From: JAFGGG01 sp964634205
GTDB lineage: Bacteria > Spirochaetota > Spirochaetia > SZUA-6 > RPPD01
Assembly: GCA_964634205.1 (NCBI GenBank)
Contig: CAZWKE010000006.1
Location: forward strand, 55,789 to 119,788
Length of the DNA: 64,000 bases
Direction: 5' to 3'
Translations under genes and position numbers: made by a program
The notes under the pieces: generated by a model
The model's database searches: none
The model's input: the letters and a program-made list of their open reading frames with translations, nothing else
What the model was told of the DNA's origin: nothing
Shown: positions 1-8,413 of the stretch, piece by piece
How the letters are laid out: the number at the start of each line of letters is the position of its first letter
Numbering within the stretch: the stretch's first letter is position 1

Positions 1-1137
1 AACACAGAGTGGTATATTTATGAGCGCGGTCCCTGGCCGGAAAGTATTTTTTTTCTGTTCTTCAATGGATTATTCCTTTTTCTGCTTTTTTTATTGCACA
101 GGAGAATAAGCTATAAACTGCTGCTTTTAGCGGGGGTTTTATGTTGGGTGGTTACTTCGTTTGCTGAAAGTGTCATATATTTTATGCTTTATATGACAAT
201 CAGTTTTTACTGGGCCTTCTTTCTTATTGAGTTTATCCCCTTCTGTGAACAGTATATTCGCTATAAATGGTTGGATAAACGCAATAAAACAATTGTTTTA
301 CAGGGAGTTATCCTGGGATCGTTCATTTTTATCTACCTGTTCGTAAAGATGTATTCCGGGCAGGCTATCTGGGACATTCTGATAAGTACGGGCATGAGCG
401 TAATGTTGTTGTTGGTATACACCGGAATATTATGGGGGGGAACAGTACTCAGGAGGAGACCCGGGTTCGGACATGTTTTATTTACGCCTGTTTCAATTAC
501 AAGAGGATTCAAGCGCCGATGGTTTTCCCCGCATCGGCGTGTATCCGTGATGATCTCTCTCTGTGCCTTGTATATATTGGCACCCCTCTTGTTTTTTATC
601 ACCGGGAGGCAGGGGAATGTCCGGGTACCGATCCCAATCACCGATCATCATAAAGAAATCAACCTGGAATCATTGAGGGAGGCCGTGCATGGTAAGCAGA
701 CGTCCATGCTGCCTGATCTTTCCGATTACATCCGGCATATCGCCTTTCAAACGAGGCTTGCGTTCGGCAGTCTTGAATATTCCTTTCCAAAAAAAGATGA
801 AAAAATTGAGCTTTCCGTTTTTAATAGGAGCTCGGCGGACCGGAGGATTAAAAAATCCGAGCATATATTGGAAACATTCGATAAACATTGGTGTGACAAG
901 GTCCTTGCCGACATTCCGCAAATTAGTATTGAGCATATTCTCCTGGAACAGGGCGGGCTGGTACGGGTTACCCTGCAGAAACCCAAAATACTGGGATTTA
1001 ATGCCCGCCAACTCTGGACAATAATTTTGTTATGGTGTATTTTTTTATGTCCTTTGTTATTATTTAATTATTATTTTACACCCCGGAAATTATATGGGTT
1101 AGGAATTCCACTGACAGTAAAGAACAAGGAGCACTGA
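1..1137 (+). CDS. Polytopic membrane protein, 5' end outside the window
   Basis: The reading frame is open from base 1, so the start lies upstream; an internal TTG at 94 is not needed as a start. The visible 378 residues contain about six hydrophobic segments: several in the first 140 residues, one near the middle (SLCALYILAPLLFFITG), and one near the C-terminus (IILLWCIFLCPLLLFNYYF). Between the last two lies a hydrophilic region of roughly 130 residues. I recognise no family. Its TGA overlaps the rnfC ATG by one base (TGATG), so it is probably translated with the Rnf operon; it could be an Rnf accessory protein, but only position supports that. Confidence 0.8.
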   Translation, partial: NTEWYIYERGPWPESIFFLFFNGLFLFLLFLLHRRISYKLLLLAGVLCWVVTSFAESVIYFMLYMTISFYWAFFLIEFIPFCEQYIRYKWLDKRNKTIVLQGVILGSFIFIYLFVKMYSGQAIWDILISTGMSVMLLLVYTGILWGGTVLRRRPGFGHVLFTPVSITRGFKRRWFSPHRRVSVMISLCALYILAPLLFFITGRQGNVRVPIPITDHHKEINLESLREAVHGKQTSMLPDLSDYIRHIAFQTRLAFGSLEYSFPKKDEKIELSVFNRSSADRRIKKSEHILETFDKHWCDKVLADIPQISIEHILLEQGGLVRVTLQKPKILGFNARQLWTIILLWCIFLCPLLLFNYYFTPRKLYGLGIPLTVKNKEH

Positions 1138-2465
1138 TGCAAGAATTGAAAACATTTCCAAAGGGCGGTGTACATCCTTTGGGTTATAAAAAATTAAGCT
1201 GCAATGAAAAAATAAAAAACGCGCCCCTGCCCGCCGAGGCAAGTATTCCCATGAGTCAGCATATAGGCAAACCGGCGGAGTGTATTGTAAAACCCGGTGA
1301 CGAGGTAAGGGAAGGGATGTTGATCGGAAGATCACAGGGATTTGTATCCGCGAATATTCACTCGCCCATTCCCGGTGTCGTAAAAGAAATAAAGACATAT
1401 TTTCTTCCCAACGGCATCAAAACCCAGGCTGTGGTGATTGAACTCCAGGGCGAGTTCGACCGATCGGGGAAAGGCGGGAAGCCCTCCGAGTGGAGAAAGC
1501 TGGATAAGAAGCGGTTGAATGAGATGATCGCGGAAAACGGTATTGTGGGACTGGGAGGCGCGACATTTCCCACCCATGTAAAATATATGGTTAAGGAGGG
1601 CAGTTCCATCGATTATCTGATAATCAATGGTGTGGAATGTGAACCCTTTCTTACCGCGGATCACCGTTTGATGCTGGAAAAAACCGATGAGATCCTGGAA
1701 GGTATCGAGATTGTACAAAAGATTGTCTCGGCCCGGGAGGTTCTCATCGGAATCGAAATGAACAAACCGGATGCCGTTCAGGTGATACAGGAAAGGATTC
1801 ATAAAAAATCCTTACCGTTTCGTGTTGTCCCGTTACAGGTGAAATACCCCCAGGGTGATGAAAAAATGCTTATTAAAGCTTTAATAGACCGTGAGGTACC
1901 GAGCGGCGGCCTGCCGTTGGATATCGGGACGGTCGTTTCCAATGTAGGAACGATATTTGCCGTATTCGAGGCGGTAGTATACGGGAAACCGCTGATCGAA
2001 CGGGTAGTAACGGTTACCGGTCCGGCAATCGCCCGACCCGCCAACCTGAAAACACGTATCGGAACAAAAATAGCGGATTTGATTGAGGAATGCGGTGGAT
2101 TTAAAGAACCGCCCCAAAAACTTATTGTGGGCGGCCCCATGATGGGATTTGCCCTGGCCGATCCCGACCTGCCTGTTACCAAAGGAGTATCAGGGATTAT
2201 TGCCCTGGATGCGAAAAAGTCGACGGTGTTCAGGAACCTTCCCTGTATTCGTTGCGCACGTTGCGTGGATGCCTGTCCGTGGAACCTGACCCCCACGGTT
2301 CTCTATAAATTTATTGAACACGGGGAGTACGAAGAAGCTCTGGCGCGGGGACTGATGGATTGTAAAGAGTGCGGCTGTTGTGCCTATGTGTGTCCATCGG
2401 AAATACCGCTTGTGCAGGGATTTAAGCTGGGAAAACACATGGCACGAAAAATGAAAGGGAAATGA
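1137..2465 (+). CDS. rnfC: Rnf complex subunit RnfC (ferredoxin:NAD+ oxidoreductase, NADH-binding Fe-S subunit)
   Basis: RnfC is the peripheral subunit of the Rnf complex that exchanges electrons with NAD(H). At 442 residues it is close to the usual bacterial length. The N-terminal part has the barrel-sandwich region; a glycine-rich GLGGATFPTH motif for FMN/NADH binding follows; and two four-cysteine [4Fe-4S] motifs lie near the C-terminus, CIRCARCVDAC (about 370-380) and CKECGCCAYVC (about 409-419). A good AAGGAG Shine-Dalgarno lies about 6 bases before the ATG, inside the end of the preceding gene. The stop overlaps the rnfD start (ATGA). First gene of the conserved order C-D-G-E-A-B. Confidence 0.96.
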   Translation: MQELKTFPKGGVHPLGYKKLSCNEKIKNAPLPAEASIPMSQHIGKPAECIVKPGDEVREGMLIGRSQGFVSANIHSPIPGVVKEIKTYFLPNGIKTQAVVIELQGEFDRSGKGGKPSEWRKLDKKRLNEMIAENGIVGLGGATFPTHVKYMVKEGSSIDYLIINGVECEPFLTADHRLMLEKTDEILEGIEIVQKIVSAREVLIGIEMNKPDAVQVIQERIHKKSLPFRVVPLQVKYPQGDEKMLIKALIDREVPSGGLPLDIGTVVSNVGTIFAVFEAVVYGKPLIERVVTVTGPAIARPANLKTRIGTKIADLIEECGGFKEPPQKLIVGGPMMGFALADPDLPVTKGVSGIIALDAKKSTVFRNLPCIRCARCVDACPWNLTPTVLYKFIEHGEYEEALARGLMDCKECGCCAYVCPSEIPLVQGFKLGKHMARKMKGK

Positions 2466-3592
2466 AAATGGATAATCCACAAGGCTATTTGACAACCATA
2501 TCACCGCACCTGCGGGAAGGCACGCGAACTCCTCATATAATGTGGATCGTCACACTATGCCTGCTGCCGGCCGCGATTTGGGGTGTGTATATTTTCGGTC
2601 TGGGCTCGCTTCTGGTACTCACGATCTGTATTGCCGCCAGTGTGGCCACAGAGTTTATTATAAATCAACTGACCGGGAGAAAACAGACAATTTCAGACGG
2701 CAGTGCGGTATTGACCGGCCTGCTGATCGGCTTTAATCTGCCGCCGCAGCTTCCCTTATATATCGCGGTTATCGCCTCGGTATTCGCCATCGCCATCGTA
2801 AAATATGCCTTCGGCGGTCTTGGCAGCAACTGGATGAATCCGGCCCTGGCGGGCAGGGTGTTCGTGTTGTTTTCATTTTCCGGCCCAATGAGTACCTGGC
2901 TGATGCCGCATACGCTTCCCGACGCGGTCAGCAGTGCAACCCCGCTGGGTGCGGTAAAATCGGGCCTGCAGGGGGTGGCGGTGACCTTTTCCAATTCAGC
3001 CGAGGCGTTGGCACAAAAGCTGCACGAGTTGAAAGGCCCGATGCATTTCCTGGCCACCAAAGGATATCCGGTATCGGGATTCGACCAGTCACTGACAGAC
3101 TGGTTGAACTCAACCTTCGGACTTTCCATCCACAAAGGTTATTTTGATTTGTTTGTGGGTAATATGGGCGGATCGATCGGTGAAGTTTCGGTATTACTGC
3201 TGCTGTTGGGAACCATCTATCTGTTTTATCGGAAGATCATCAGCTGGCATATCCCGGTATCCTATCTTGGCTGTTTTGCCTTCCTGGTCTGGATTTTCGG
3301 GGGGCTGCGCTTTGACCAGGGGCTGTTCAGCGGGGATGTTTTGTTTCACCTGTTTTCGGGAGGAATAATGTTGGGGTCGTTTTATATGGCGACCGATATG
3401 GTGACCTCACCGCTTACGCGGAAGGGGATGATAATCTTCGGGGTTGGAGCGGGAATGCTTACCTATTTAATCCGCTTTTTCGGATCACTGCCGGAGGGCG
3501 TATCACTTTCAATAATTATTATGAATATGGCGGTTCCACTGATAGATCGATATACAAAACCGGTTATATTTGGTACAACAAAAAAGGAATAG
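2462..3592 (+). CDS. rnfD: Rnf complex membrane subunit RnfD (flavinylated)
   Basis: RnfD is a membrane subunit carrying covalent FMN that takes part in coupling electron flow to ion transport. The 376-residue product is strongly hydrophobic with about nine membrane segments and the family motifs SDGSAVLTGLL and GGLGSNWMNPALAGR. The flavinylation motif is present as SSAT at about 157-160 (followed by PLGAVKSG), with Thr160 the expected FMN site. The ATG overlaps the rnfC stop by four bases; a second ATG two codons on is an equally possible start. Flavinylation needs an ApbE transferase, which is not in this window. Confidence 0.96.
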   Translation: MKMDNPQGYLTTISPHLREGTRTPHIMWIVTLCLLPAAIWGVYIFGLGSLLVLTICIAASVATEFIINQLTGRKQTISDGSAVLTGLLIGFNLPPQLPLYIAVIASVFAIAIVKYAFGGLGSNWMNPALAGRVFVLFSFSGPMSTWLMPHTLPDAVSSATPLGAVKSGLQGVAVTFSNSAEALAQKLHELKGPMHFLATKGYPVSGFDQSLTDWLNSTFGLSIHKGYFDLFVGNMGGSIGEVSVLLLLLGTIYLFYRKIISWHIPVSYLGCFAFLVWIFGGLRFDQGLFSGDVLFHLFSGGIMLGSFYMATDMVTSPLTRKGMIIFGVGAGMLTYLIRFFGSLPEGVSLSIIIMNMAVPLIDRYTKPVIFGTTKKE

Positions 3593-3596
3593 ACAG

Positions 3597-4349
3597 ATGC
3601 GGAAAACTATTGAGTATTTGATTCCCGGTGTAAAATTGTTTCTCATTTGTGCGGTTGCCGCGATCATTCTGGGTTTTATCAATGAAGTGACGGAACCCGT
3701 GATCAAGGCCACCCAGAAAGAAGAGCAGGAAAAAGCCTTGAAATCCATGTTTACGCAAAAGAACTGGCAGGAGGTTCCCGCGGTTCCCTTTACATTTAAG
3801 GGGAAGGATTTTGAGCAAAATATTTTGAAGCGGTGCCGGACGAAGGAGCAGAAACAGTTTCTGGTATATAGTTATGATTTTGACAGCAACAAAGATACCT
3901 ACCGCCTGAAAAAAGACTTAAGCCTTGCCGACCGTAAAAAATTGGGACAGTTGTTGAAGAATATCGGTTACCGGGGCACCGGAAAGGTCGAATCCTATTT
4001 CCCGGTCATCCGGAACCAGGACGTCGTCGGGTATGCCCTGAAAATAATCGGCAACGGTTACGGAGGAGCAATGACCATAATTGCGGGGTATAATACGGAC
4101 GGCTCCATCAAGGCCGTCAAACTTCTTGATAACCTGGAAACGCCCGGGTTGGGAAAAAAAGCCGAGCAACCGGGTTATATGAAAAAGTTCATCGGAACCG
4201 GCGGTGACACACCGGTCCCTGTGGTTAAAACCATGCTGAAAAGTCAGAAGGAAATAGACGCGGTTACCGGGGCCTCCATTACCTTTATGGGGCTGGCTGA
4301 TGCCCTGCGTGATGGATCGAATTTTGTAAAAAATATAGAGGGAAAATGA
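3597..4349 (+). CDS. rnfG: Rnf complex subunit RnfG (FMN-binding, extracytoplasmic)
   Basis: RnfG carries a covalently bound FMN in an extracytoplasmic FMN-binding domain anchored by one N-terminal helix. The start chosen is the ATG at 3597, four bases after the rnfD stop, with AAAGGAA upstream; the frame is open nine codons further but that part overlaps rnfD without a good start. The product has 250 residues: a hydrophobic helix at about 12-30, then the FMN-binding domain with GYGGAMTIIAGY and ETPGLG. The flavin attachment region reads DAVTGASIT (about 221-229). Ser227 stands where the family normally has the flavin-linked Thr (GAT), which is unusual. Its stop overlaps the rnfE ATG. Confidence 0.95.
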   Translation: MRKTIEYLIPGVKLFLICAVAAIILGFINEVTEPVIKATQKEEQEKALKSMFTQKNWQEVPAVPFTFKGKDFEQNILKRCRTKEQKQFLVYSYDFDSNKDTYRLKKDLSLADRKKLGQLLKNIGYRGTGKVESYFPVIRNQDVVGYALKIIGNGYGGAMTIIAGYNTDGSIKAVKLLDNLETPGLGKKAEQPGYMKKFIGTGGDTPVPVVKTMLKSQKEIDAVTGASITFMGLADALRDGSNFVKNIEGK

Positions 4350-4981
4350 TGCTGAAAGAATTTACCAAGGGAATATTTAAGGAAAACCCCGTATTTATTA
4401 TTTTATTGGGTCTCTGCCCGACATTGGCCGTATCTACCCAGGTGGTGAACGCTTTGGGTATGGGTGCGGCGGTTATTTTCGTATTACTGGGTTCGAACAT
4501 TTTTGTATCGCTGTTGAAAGACTTTATCCCTGAAAAGGTTCGGATCCCGTGTTATATCATCATTATTGCCTCTTTCGTCACGATCGTAGATTTGGTGATG
4601 AGGGCATACGCCCCCTCTCTTTCCAAAAACCTGGGGGTATTTGTCCAGCTTATCGTGGTAAACTGTATCATATTGGGAAGAGCCGAAGCGTTTGCCAACA
4701 AGAATACCGTAAAAAGTTCGGTTTTGGATGCGCTGGGAATGAGTATCGGGTTTACCCTGGCCCTTACCTTGATTGCCCTCATCCGCGAGGTGATCGGTAC
4801 GGGAAAAATAACCCTTTTGGCAATCAACGCCATCGGATTTGACGGCGTGATTACCATCCCCTATTTACACGACTCACCCATTCGCATGATCGGTTATCCG
4901 GCTGGTGCGCTTCTGGTTGTCGGGTTGTTGAAAGCATTGTTTAACTGGTTTGAAAGCCGTAAAAAGGAAGGTGCGTCATGA
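4346..4981 (+). CDS. rnfE: Rnf complex membrane subunit RnfE
   Basis: RnfE and RnfA are paralogous integral membrane subunits that form the electron-transfer core of the complex in inverted topology. The 211-residue product has about six membrane helices and the family hallmark LGLCPTLAVS near residue 23, where the conserved Cys is a ligand of the intramembrane iron-sulfur centre. A second half-motif, VVNCIILGRAEAFA, carries the other cysteine. The ATG at 4346 overlaps the rnfG stop; a second ATG follows directly. The next gene starts inside its stop (ATGA), so the operon is translationally coupled. Confidence 0.96.
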   Translation: MMLKEFTKGIFKENPVFIILLGLCPTLAVSTQVVNALGMGAAVIFVLLGSNIFVSLLKDFIPEKVRIPCYIIIIASFVTIVDLVMRAYAPSLSKNLGVFVQLIVVNCIILGRAEAFANKNTVKSSVLDALGMSIGFTLALTLIALIREVIGTGKITLLAINAIGFDGVITIPYLHDSPIRMIGYPAGALLVVGLLKALFNWFESRKKEGAS

Positions 4982-5568
4982 GTTATATCGGGATTATTAT
5001 TACCTTTGTCTTTATTAATAATTTCATTTTTACCCAGTTTCTGGGCCTTTGTCCCTTTATCGGGGTGTCCCGCAGGGTAGACTCGGCCGTCGGAATGGGT
5101 TTCGCGGTTATTTTTGTGATGTCGATTGCCTCGCTGGTTACCTGGATGATCTACAACCTGGCCCTGATTCCTCTGAACATGGCATACCTACAGACCATCA
5201 CCTTTGTGCTGGTCATTGCCACACTGGTGCAGCTTGTGGAAATGGTGATACAGAAGGTGTCTCCGGTGCTTTACAAGGCCCTGGGTATTTATCTGCCCCT
5301 GATAACCACCAACTGCGCGGTACTGGGGATTGCCCTGATCGCGGTACAGAAAAATTATAATGCGCTGGAAAGCTTTGTTGCGGGATTTGCGGCCGGTGTC
5401 GGCTTTTTGCTGGCTATTCTGTTGATGTCGTCCATTCGGGAGAGACTGGATGCCGAATGGGTGCCAAAACCGCTGCGCGGTGTGCCGATCGCCTTTGTAA
5501 CGGCCGGATTGATGGCCATGGCCTTTATGGCCTTTGATATGGGATTGTTGAAGAATTTAATCGGATAG
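4978..5568 (+). CDS. rnfA: Rnf complex membrane subunit RnfA
   Basis: RnfA is the partner of RnfE in the membrane core. The 196 residues fit the family length. The motifs FLGLCPFIGVSRRVDSAVGMG (first half) and TTNCAVLGIALI (second half) carry the two conserved cysteines expected to ligate the shared iron-sulfur cluster. About six membrane segments are visible. It overlaps rnfE by four bases and is followed by rnfB after a 15-base gap that holds AGGAGT. Confidence 0.96.
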   Translation: MSYIGIIITFVFINNFIFTQFLGLCPFIGVSRRVDSAVGMGFAVIFVMSIASLVTWMIYNLALIPLNMAYLQTITFVLVIATLVQLVEMVIQKVSPVLYKALGIYLPLITTNCAVLGIALIAVQKNYNALESFVAGFAAGVGFLLAILLMSSIRERLDAEWVPKPLRGVPIAFVTAGLMAMAFMAFDMGLLKNLIG

Positions 5569-5583
5569 GAGTAAAATGATTTT

Positions 5584-6396
5584 ATGCATATAGATGTAAT
5601 ACATATATTGGAAGCGTTTGCTTCAGTTTCAACTTTGGGGATTCTGTTCGGTGTGGGACTTTCCCTTGCCTCCAGGGCCCTGGCCGTGAAAAAGGACGAC
5701 CTGCTGGAAAAACTGGAGCATGCTCTGCCGGGTTTAAACTGCGGGGCGTGCGGTTTTGCCGGCTGTGCCTCCTATGCAGGAGAACTGGTGGGAGGGGAAG
5801 CGGCGGTTACCCTCTGCACTCCCGGAGGAAGCGCGGTTGCGGAGAAACTGGCAGGGCTGCTGGGCAAAGAAGTGGAAACGGGGTCCAAGGTCAAAATGGT
5901 CACCCAGGTTCACTGCCGCGGGGGAAAGGGGATTGCCCTTGAATCCTTCAGCTATAACGGTATCGAGGATTGTAACGCGCTTTATTTGCTGTACGGCGGC
6001 AATAAGGTGTGTAAATTCGGCTGTCTTGGTAAGGGAAGTTGTGTAAGGGTATGCCCCGTTGACGCCATTGCCTATGATGATATCGGTCTTGTCTGGGTAG
6101 ACAAGGACAAATGTATCAGCTGCGGGAAATGCGTGGATGTCTGCCCCACGGGAGTTATGCAGTGGCTGCCTTATAATGCCGATCGTTTTGTTGCCTGTAA
6201 TTCAACGGACAAGGGCCCGGTGGTGAGGAAGTACTGCAAGGTCGGTTGTATCGGCTGCAAGATATGCGCAAAAAAATCTCCTGAAGGAGGTTTTGTGATT
6301 GAGAATTTTCTGGCCCGGGTGGATTTTGAACAGACGGGCGAAAGAGAGCAGGCGGCTGGCGCGTGTCCGACAAAATGCATTATTAAAAACCAATAA
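5584..6396 (+). CDS. rnfB: Rnf complex subunit RnfB (multi-cluster ferredoxin-like subunit)
   Basis: RnfB is the entry point for electrons from ferredoxin. The 270-residue product has one N-terminal membrane helix (about 8-30), then a four-cysteine motif at C53, C56, C61 and C78 (NCGACGFAGC...LCTPGG), then a C-terminal ferredoxin region with the repeated motifs CKFGCLGKGSCVRVCP and CISCGKCVDVCP and further cysteines (CKVGCIGCKIC). The start is ATG 5584; an ATG eight bases upstream gives only a five-codon frame ending at 5593. It closes the operon. With both nucleotide and ferredoxin modules present, the locus should encode a complete Rnf pump; Na+ versus H+ specificity cannot be read by eye. 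Confidence 0.96.
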   Translation: MHIDVIHILEAFASVSTLGILFGVGLSLASRALAVKKDDLLEKLEHALPGLNCGACGFAGCASYAGELVGGEAAVTLCTPGGSAVAEKLAGLLGKEVETGSKVKMVTQVHCRGGKGIALESFSYNGIEDCNALYLLYGGNKVCKFGCLGKGSCVRVCPVDAIAYDDIGLVWVDKDKCISCGKCVDVCPTGVMQWLPYNADRFVACNSTDKGPVVRKYCKVGCIGCKICAKKSPEGGFVIENFLARVDFEQTGEREQAAGACPTKCIIKNQ

Positions 6397-6406
6397 ATAG
6401 TATATA

Positions 6407-8413
6407 ATGAAATCGATAAACCTTGTCTTTGGCATACACAATCACAAACCGCTTGGCTGCGCGGATTCCGAACTTGAGGAAGCCTATCAAAAATCATATA
6501 AAAGCTATCTAAGTATTCTGCATGAATTCGAGGATATACCGGTTACCCTTCATTTTTCCGGAATTCTCTTGGAATGGCTGGAAAACAAACACCCGGAATA
6601 TTTTGTTCTCCTGCGTGAGATGCTGAAGAACAAACAGGTGGAACTGATCGGCGGCGGCTATTTTGATCCCATTCTGACCATGATCCCCCTGTCGGACAAA
6701 TTGGGGCAGATCGAACTGTTGACCACCTATATTCGCGCGAATTTCGGAAACCGGCCGCGGGGCATCTGGTTGACGGAACAGGAGTGGGAACAGGGCCTTG
6801 CCCAGGTGCTGACAAACTGCGGTATGGAATATCTTTTTCTGGAGGATACGATTTTCAAACTGGCCGGCCTGGACAGCGAGGATTTGTATTACAGCTGCCT
6901 TACCGAAGACCAGGGGAAGATAATTAACGCGATTCCCATCTGCAAGGAACTGAATACAATGGCCTTCCATAAAAAGCCCAGAGAGGTGATACGTTATATA
7001 AAGGACAGGGGCGATAAACACGGCAACCGTGTAATCTGTTTTTTTGAAGACGGGGAGAACTGGATTAAGGGTGACGCGGAAGTAAACAGTCGCCATAAAC
7101 AGGAATGGCTGCGTAAATTTCTAATGCTGCTGCGAGCAAACCGGCATTGCATAACCCCGATCCATGCCAAAGCATATATTGGGAATCTGGGGAGGCGTAA
7201 AAAAATATATCTGCCGGATTATTCGAGTTCATTGGTGCAAAAGTGGATTATGAACCGGGGGAATACCACCGGGATGTTTAAGTCCTCATATTATCAGGTC
7301 AGAGGTTTCAAGAACTTTTTTTCGCGCTATCCGGAAAGCAACCTGATGTACAGTAAAATGCTGTATACACACATTCTTGTAAACCAGGTACGCGGGGATA
7401 AATACCGTAAAAAAGCCTCACGGGAGGAGTTGTGGAAGGCGCAATGTAATTTTGCCTACTGGCCCGGAAAATTCCTGGGTATCTATTCCAATCCGCTGCG
7501 CAAAGAGGTGTATCGGAATATGATCGCCTCGGAAAAAGGCACAAGAACCGCAGGCATATTTCTGACCTCCATTATCGCGACGGATTTTGATATGGATGGT
7601 GAGAACGAGTATTTATACCAGGGCTCGGTCATGAACGTGTATCTTCATAACCGGGGTGGAGCGGTATTCGAGCTTGATTATATTCCGGCCTATTGGAACT
7701 ACCTCGATACCGTGGCCAGGACAAGAGAGCTCTATCATATTCCGCAGGACTGGCGATATTGTATGGATTGGTATACCAGAAATGCTTTTCTGGATCATTT
7801 CATTGATACAAAAACCACAATAGATGATTTTGACGGCATGCTGTATAACGAACTGGGGAGCTTTATTAATTATAAATATGATCTGGAAGAACTGGACAGA
7901 GAGAAGAACATCGTTGTGTTTAAACGCCAGGGTTCCGTAAAAACAAAAAGAAAGCAGCAGGCCGTGCTCCTGCGTAAAAAATACTGTATAAAAAAGAATT
8001 CCATTCAGGTCAGTTATACAATTACCAATATGTCGGAAGAAGCGCTTTATACAAGGTTTGCCGTAGAATGCAACCTTTCCCTTGTTTCACACGAAAGAAA
8101 GGATGTTCACTTTTGTGTTCCCCGCGGGAAAGGCCTGAAAAGACTGGATAACACAAAATCCGAAACCTTGGATATCGATAAGATCGCGATTCAGGACAGG
8201 GCAAACGGTGTTTCCCTTTCACTTCATGCGGACAAGAAATTCACCCTCTGGTGCCTGCCGGTGGAAACGGTATACCGGGAAAAAAAGGCAATAACCAAAC
8301 TCTACCAGTTCTCCTGTTTTCTCCCCGCCTGGGACCTGTCGCTCGATCCCGGAGAAGAATGGAGTTCCGATCTGGTATTGAGCATCAGTAAACTTAAAAT
8401 GACCCAGAGTTGA
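6407..8413 (+). CDS. Glycoside hydrolase family 57 protein (4-alpha-glucanotransferase/alpha-amylase type)
   Basis: A GH57 enzyme acting on alpha-1,4-glucans, most like the 650-670-residue glucanotransferase/amylase group known from Thermococcus litoralis. The 668 residues have no signal peptide, so it should act on cytoplasmic glycogen or maltodextrin. Family motifs: HNHKPLG at 11-17 (motif 1), WLTEQEWE at 121-128 with Glu124 as probable nucleophile, and FFEDGENW with Asp215 as probable acid/base, close to Glu123/Asp214 of the Thermococcus enzyme. A C-terminal beta-rich region fits the DUF1925/1926 domains. It starts 10 bases after rnfB with no Shine-Dalgarno, and its last 20 bases overlap the convergent gene. 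Confidence 0.88.
   Translation: MKSINLVFGIHNHKPLGCADSELEEAYQKSYKSYLSILHEFEDIPVTLHFSGILLEWLENKHPEYFVLLREMLKNKQVELIGGGYFDPILTMIPLSDKLGQIELLTTYIRANFGNRPRGIWLTEQEWEQGLAQVLTNCGMEYLFLEDTIFKLAGLDSEDLYYSCLTEDQGKIINAIPICKELNTMAFHKKPREVIRYIKDRGDKHGNRVICFFEDGENWIKGDAEVNSRHKQEWLRKFLMLLRANRHCITPIHAKAYIGNLGRRKKIYLPDYSSSLVQKWIMNRGNTTGMFKSSYYQVRGFKNFFSRYPESNLMYSKMLYTHILVNQVRGDKYRKKASREELWKAQCNFAYWPGKFLGIYSNPLRKEVYRNMIASEKGTRTAGIFLTSIIATDFDMDGENEYLYQGSVMNVYLHNRGGAVFELDYIPAYWNYLDTVARTRELYHIPQDWRYCMDWYTRNAFLDHFIDTKTTIDDFDGMLYNELGSFINYKYDLEELDREKNIVVFKRQGSVKTKRKQQAVLLRKKYCIKKNSIQVSYTITNMSEEALYTRFAVECNLSLVSHERKDVHFCVPRGKGLKRLDNTKSETLDIDKIAIQDRANGVSLSLHADKKFTLWCLPVETVYREKKAITKLYQFSCFLPAWDLSLDPGEEWSSDLVLSISKLKMTQS

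Noticed and set aside
5576..5593. Five-codon frame ATG ATT TTA TGC ATA TAG overlapping the rnfB start
   Set aside because: It uses the same Shine-Dalgarno region, but nothing supports a regulatory role; likely chance.
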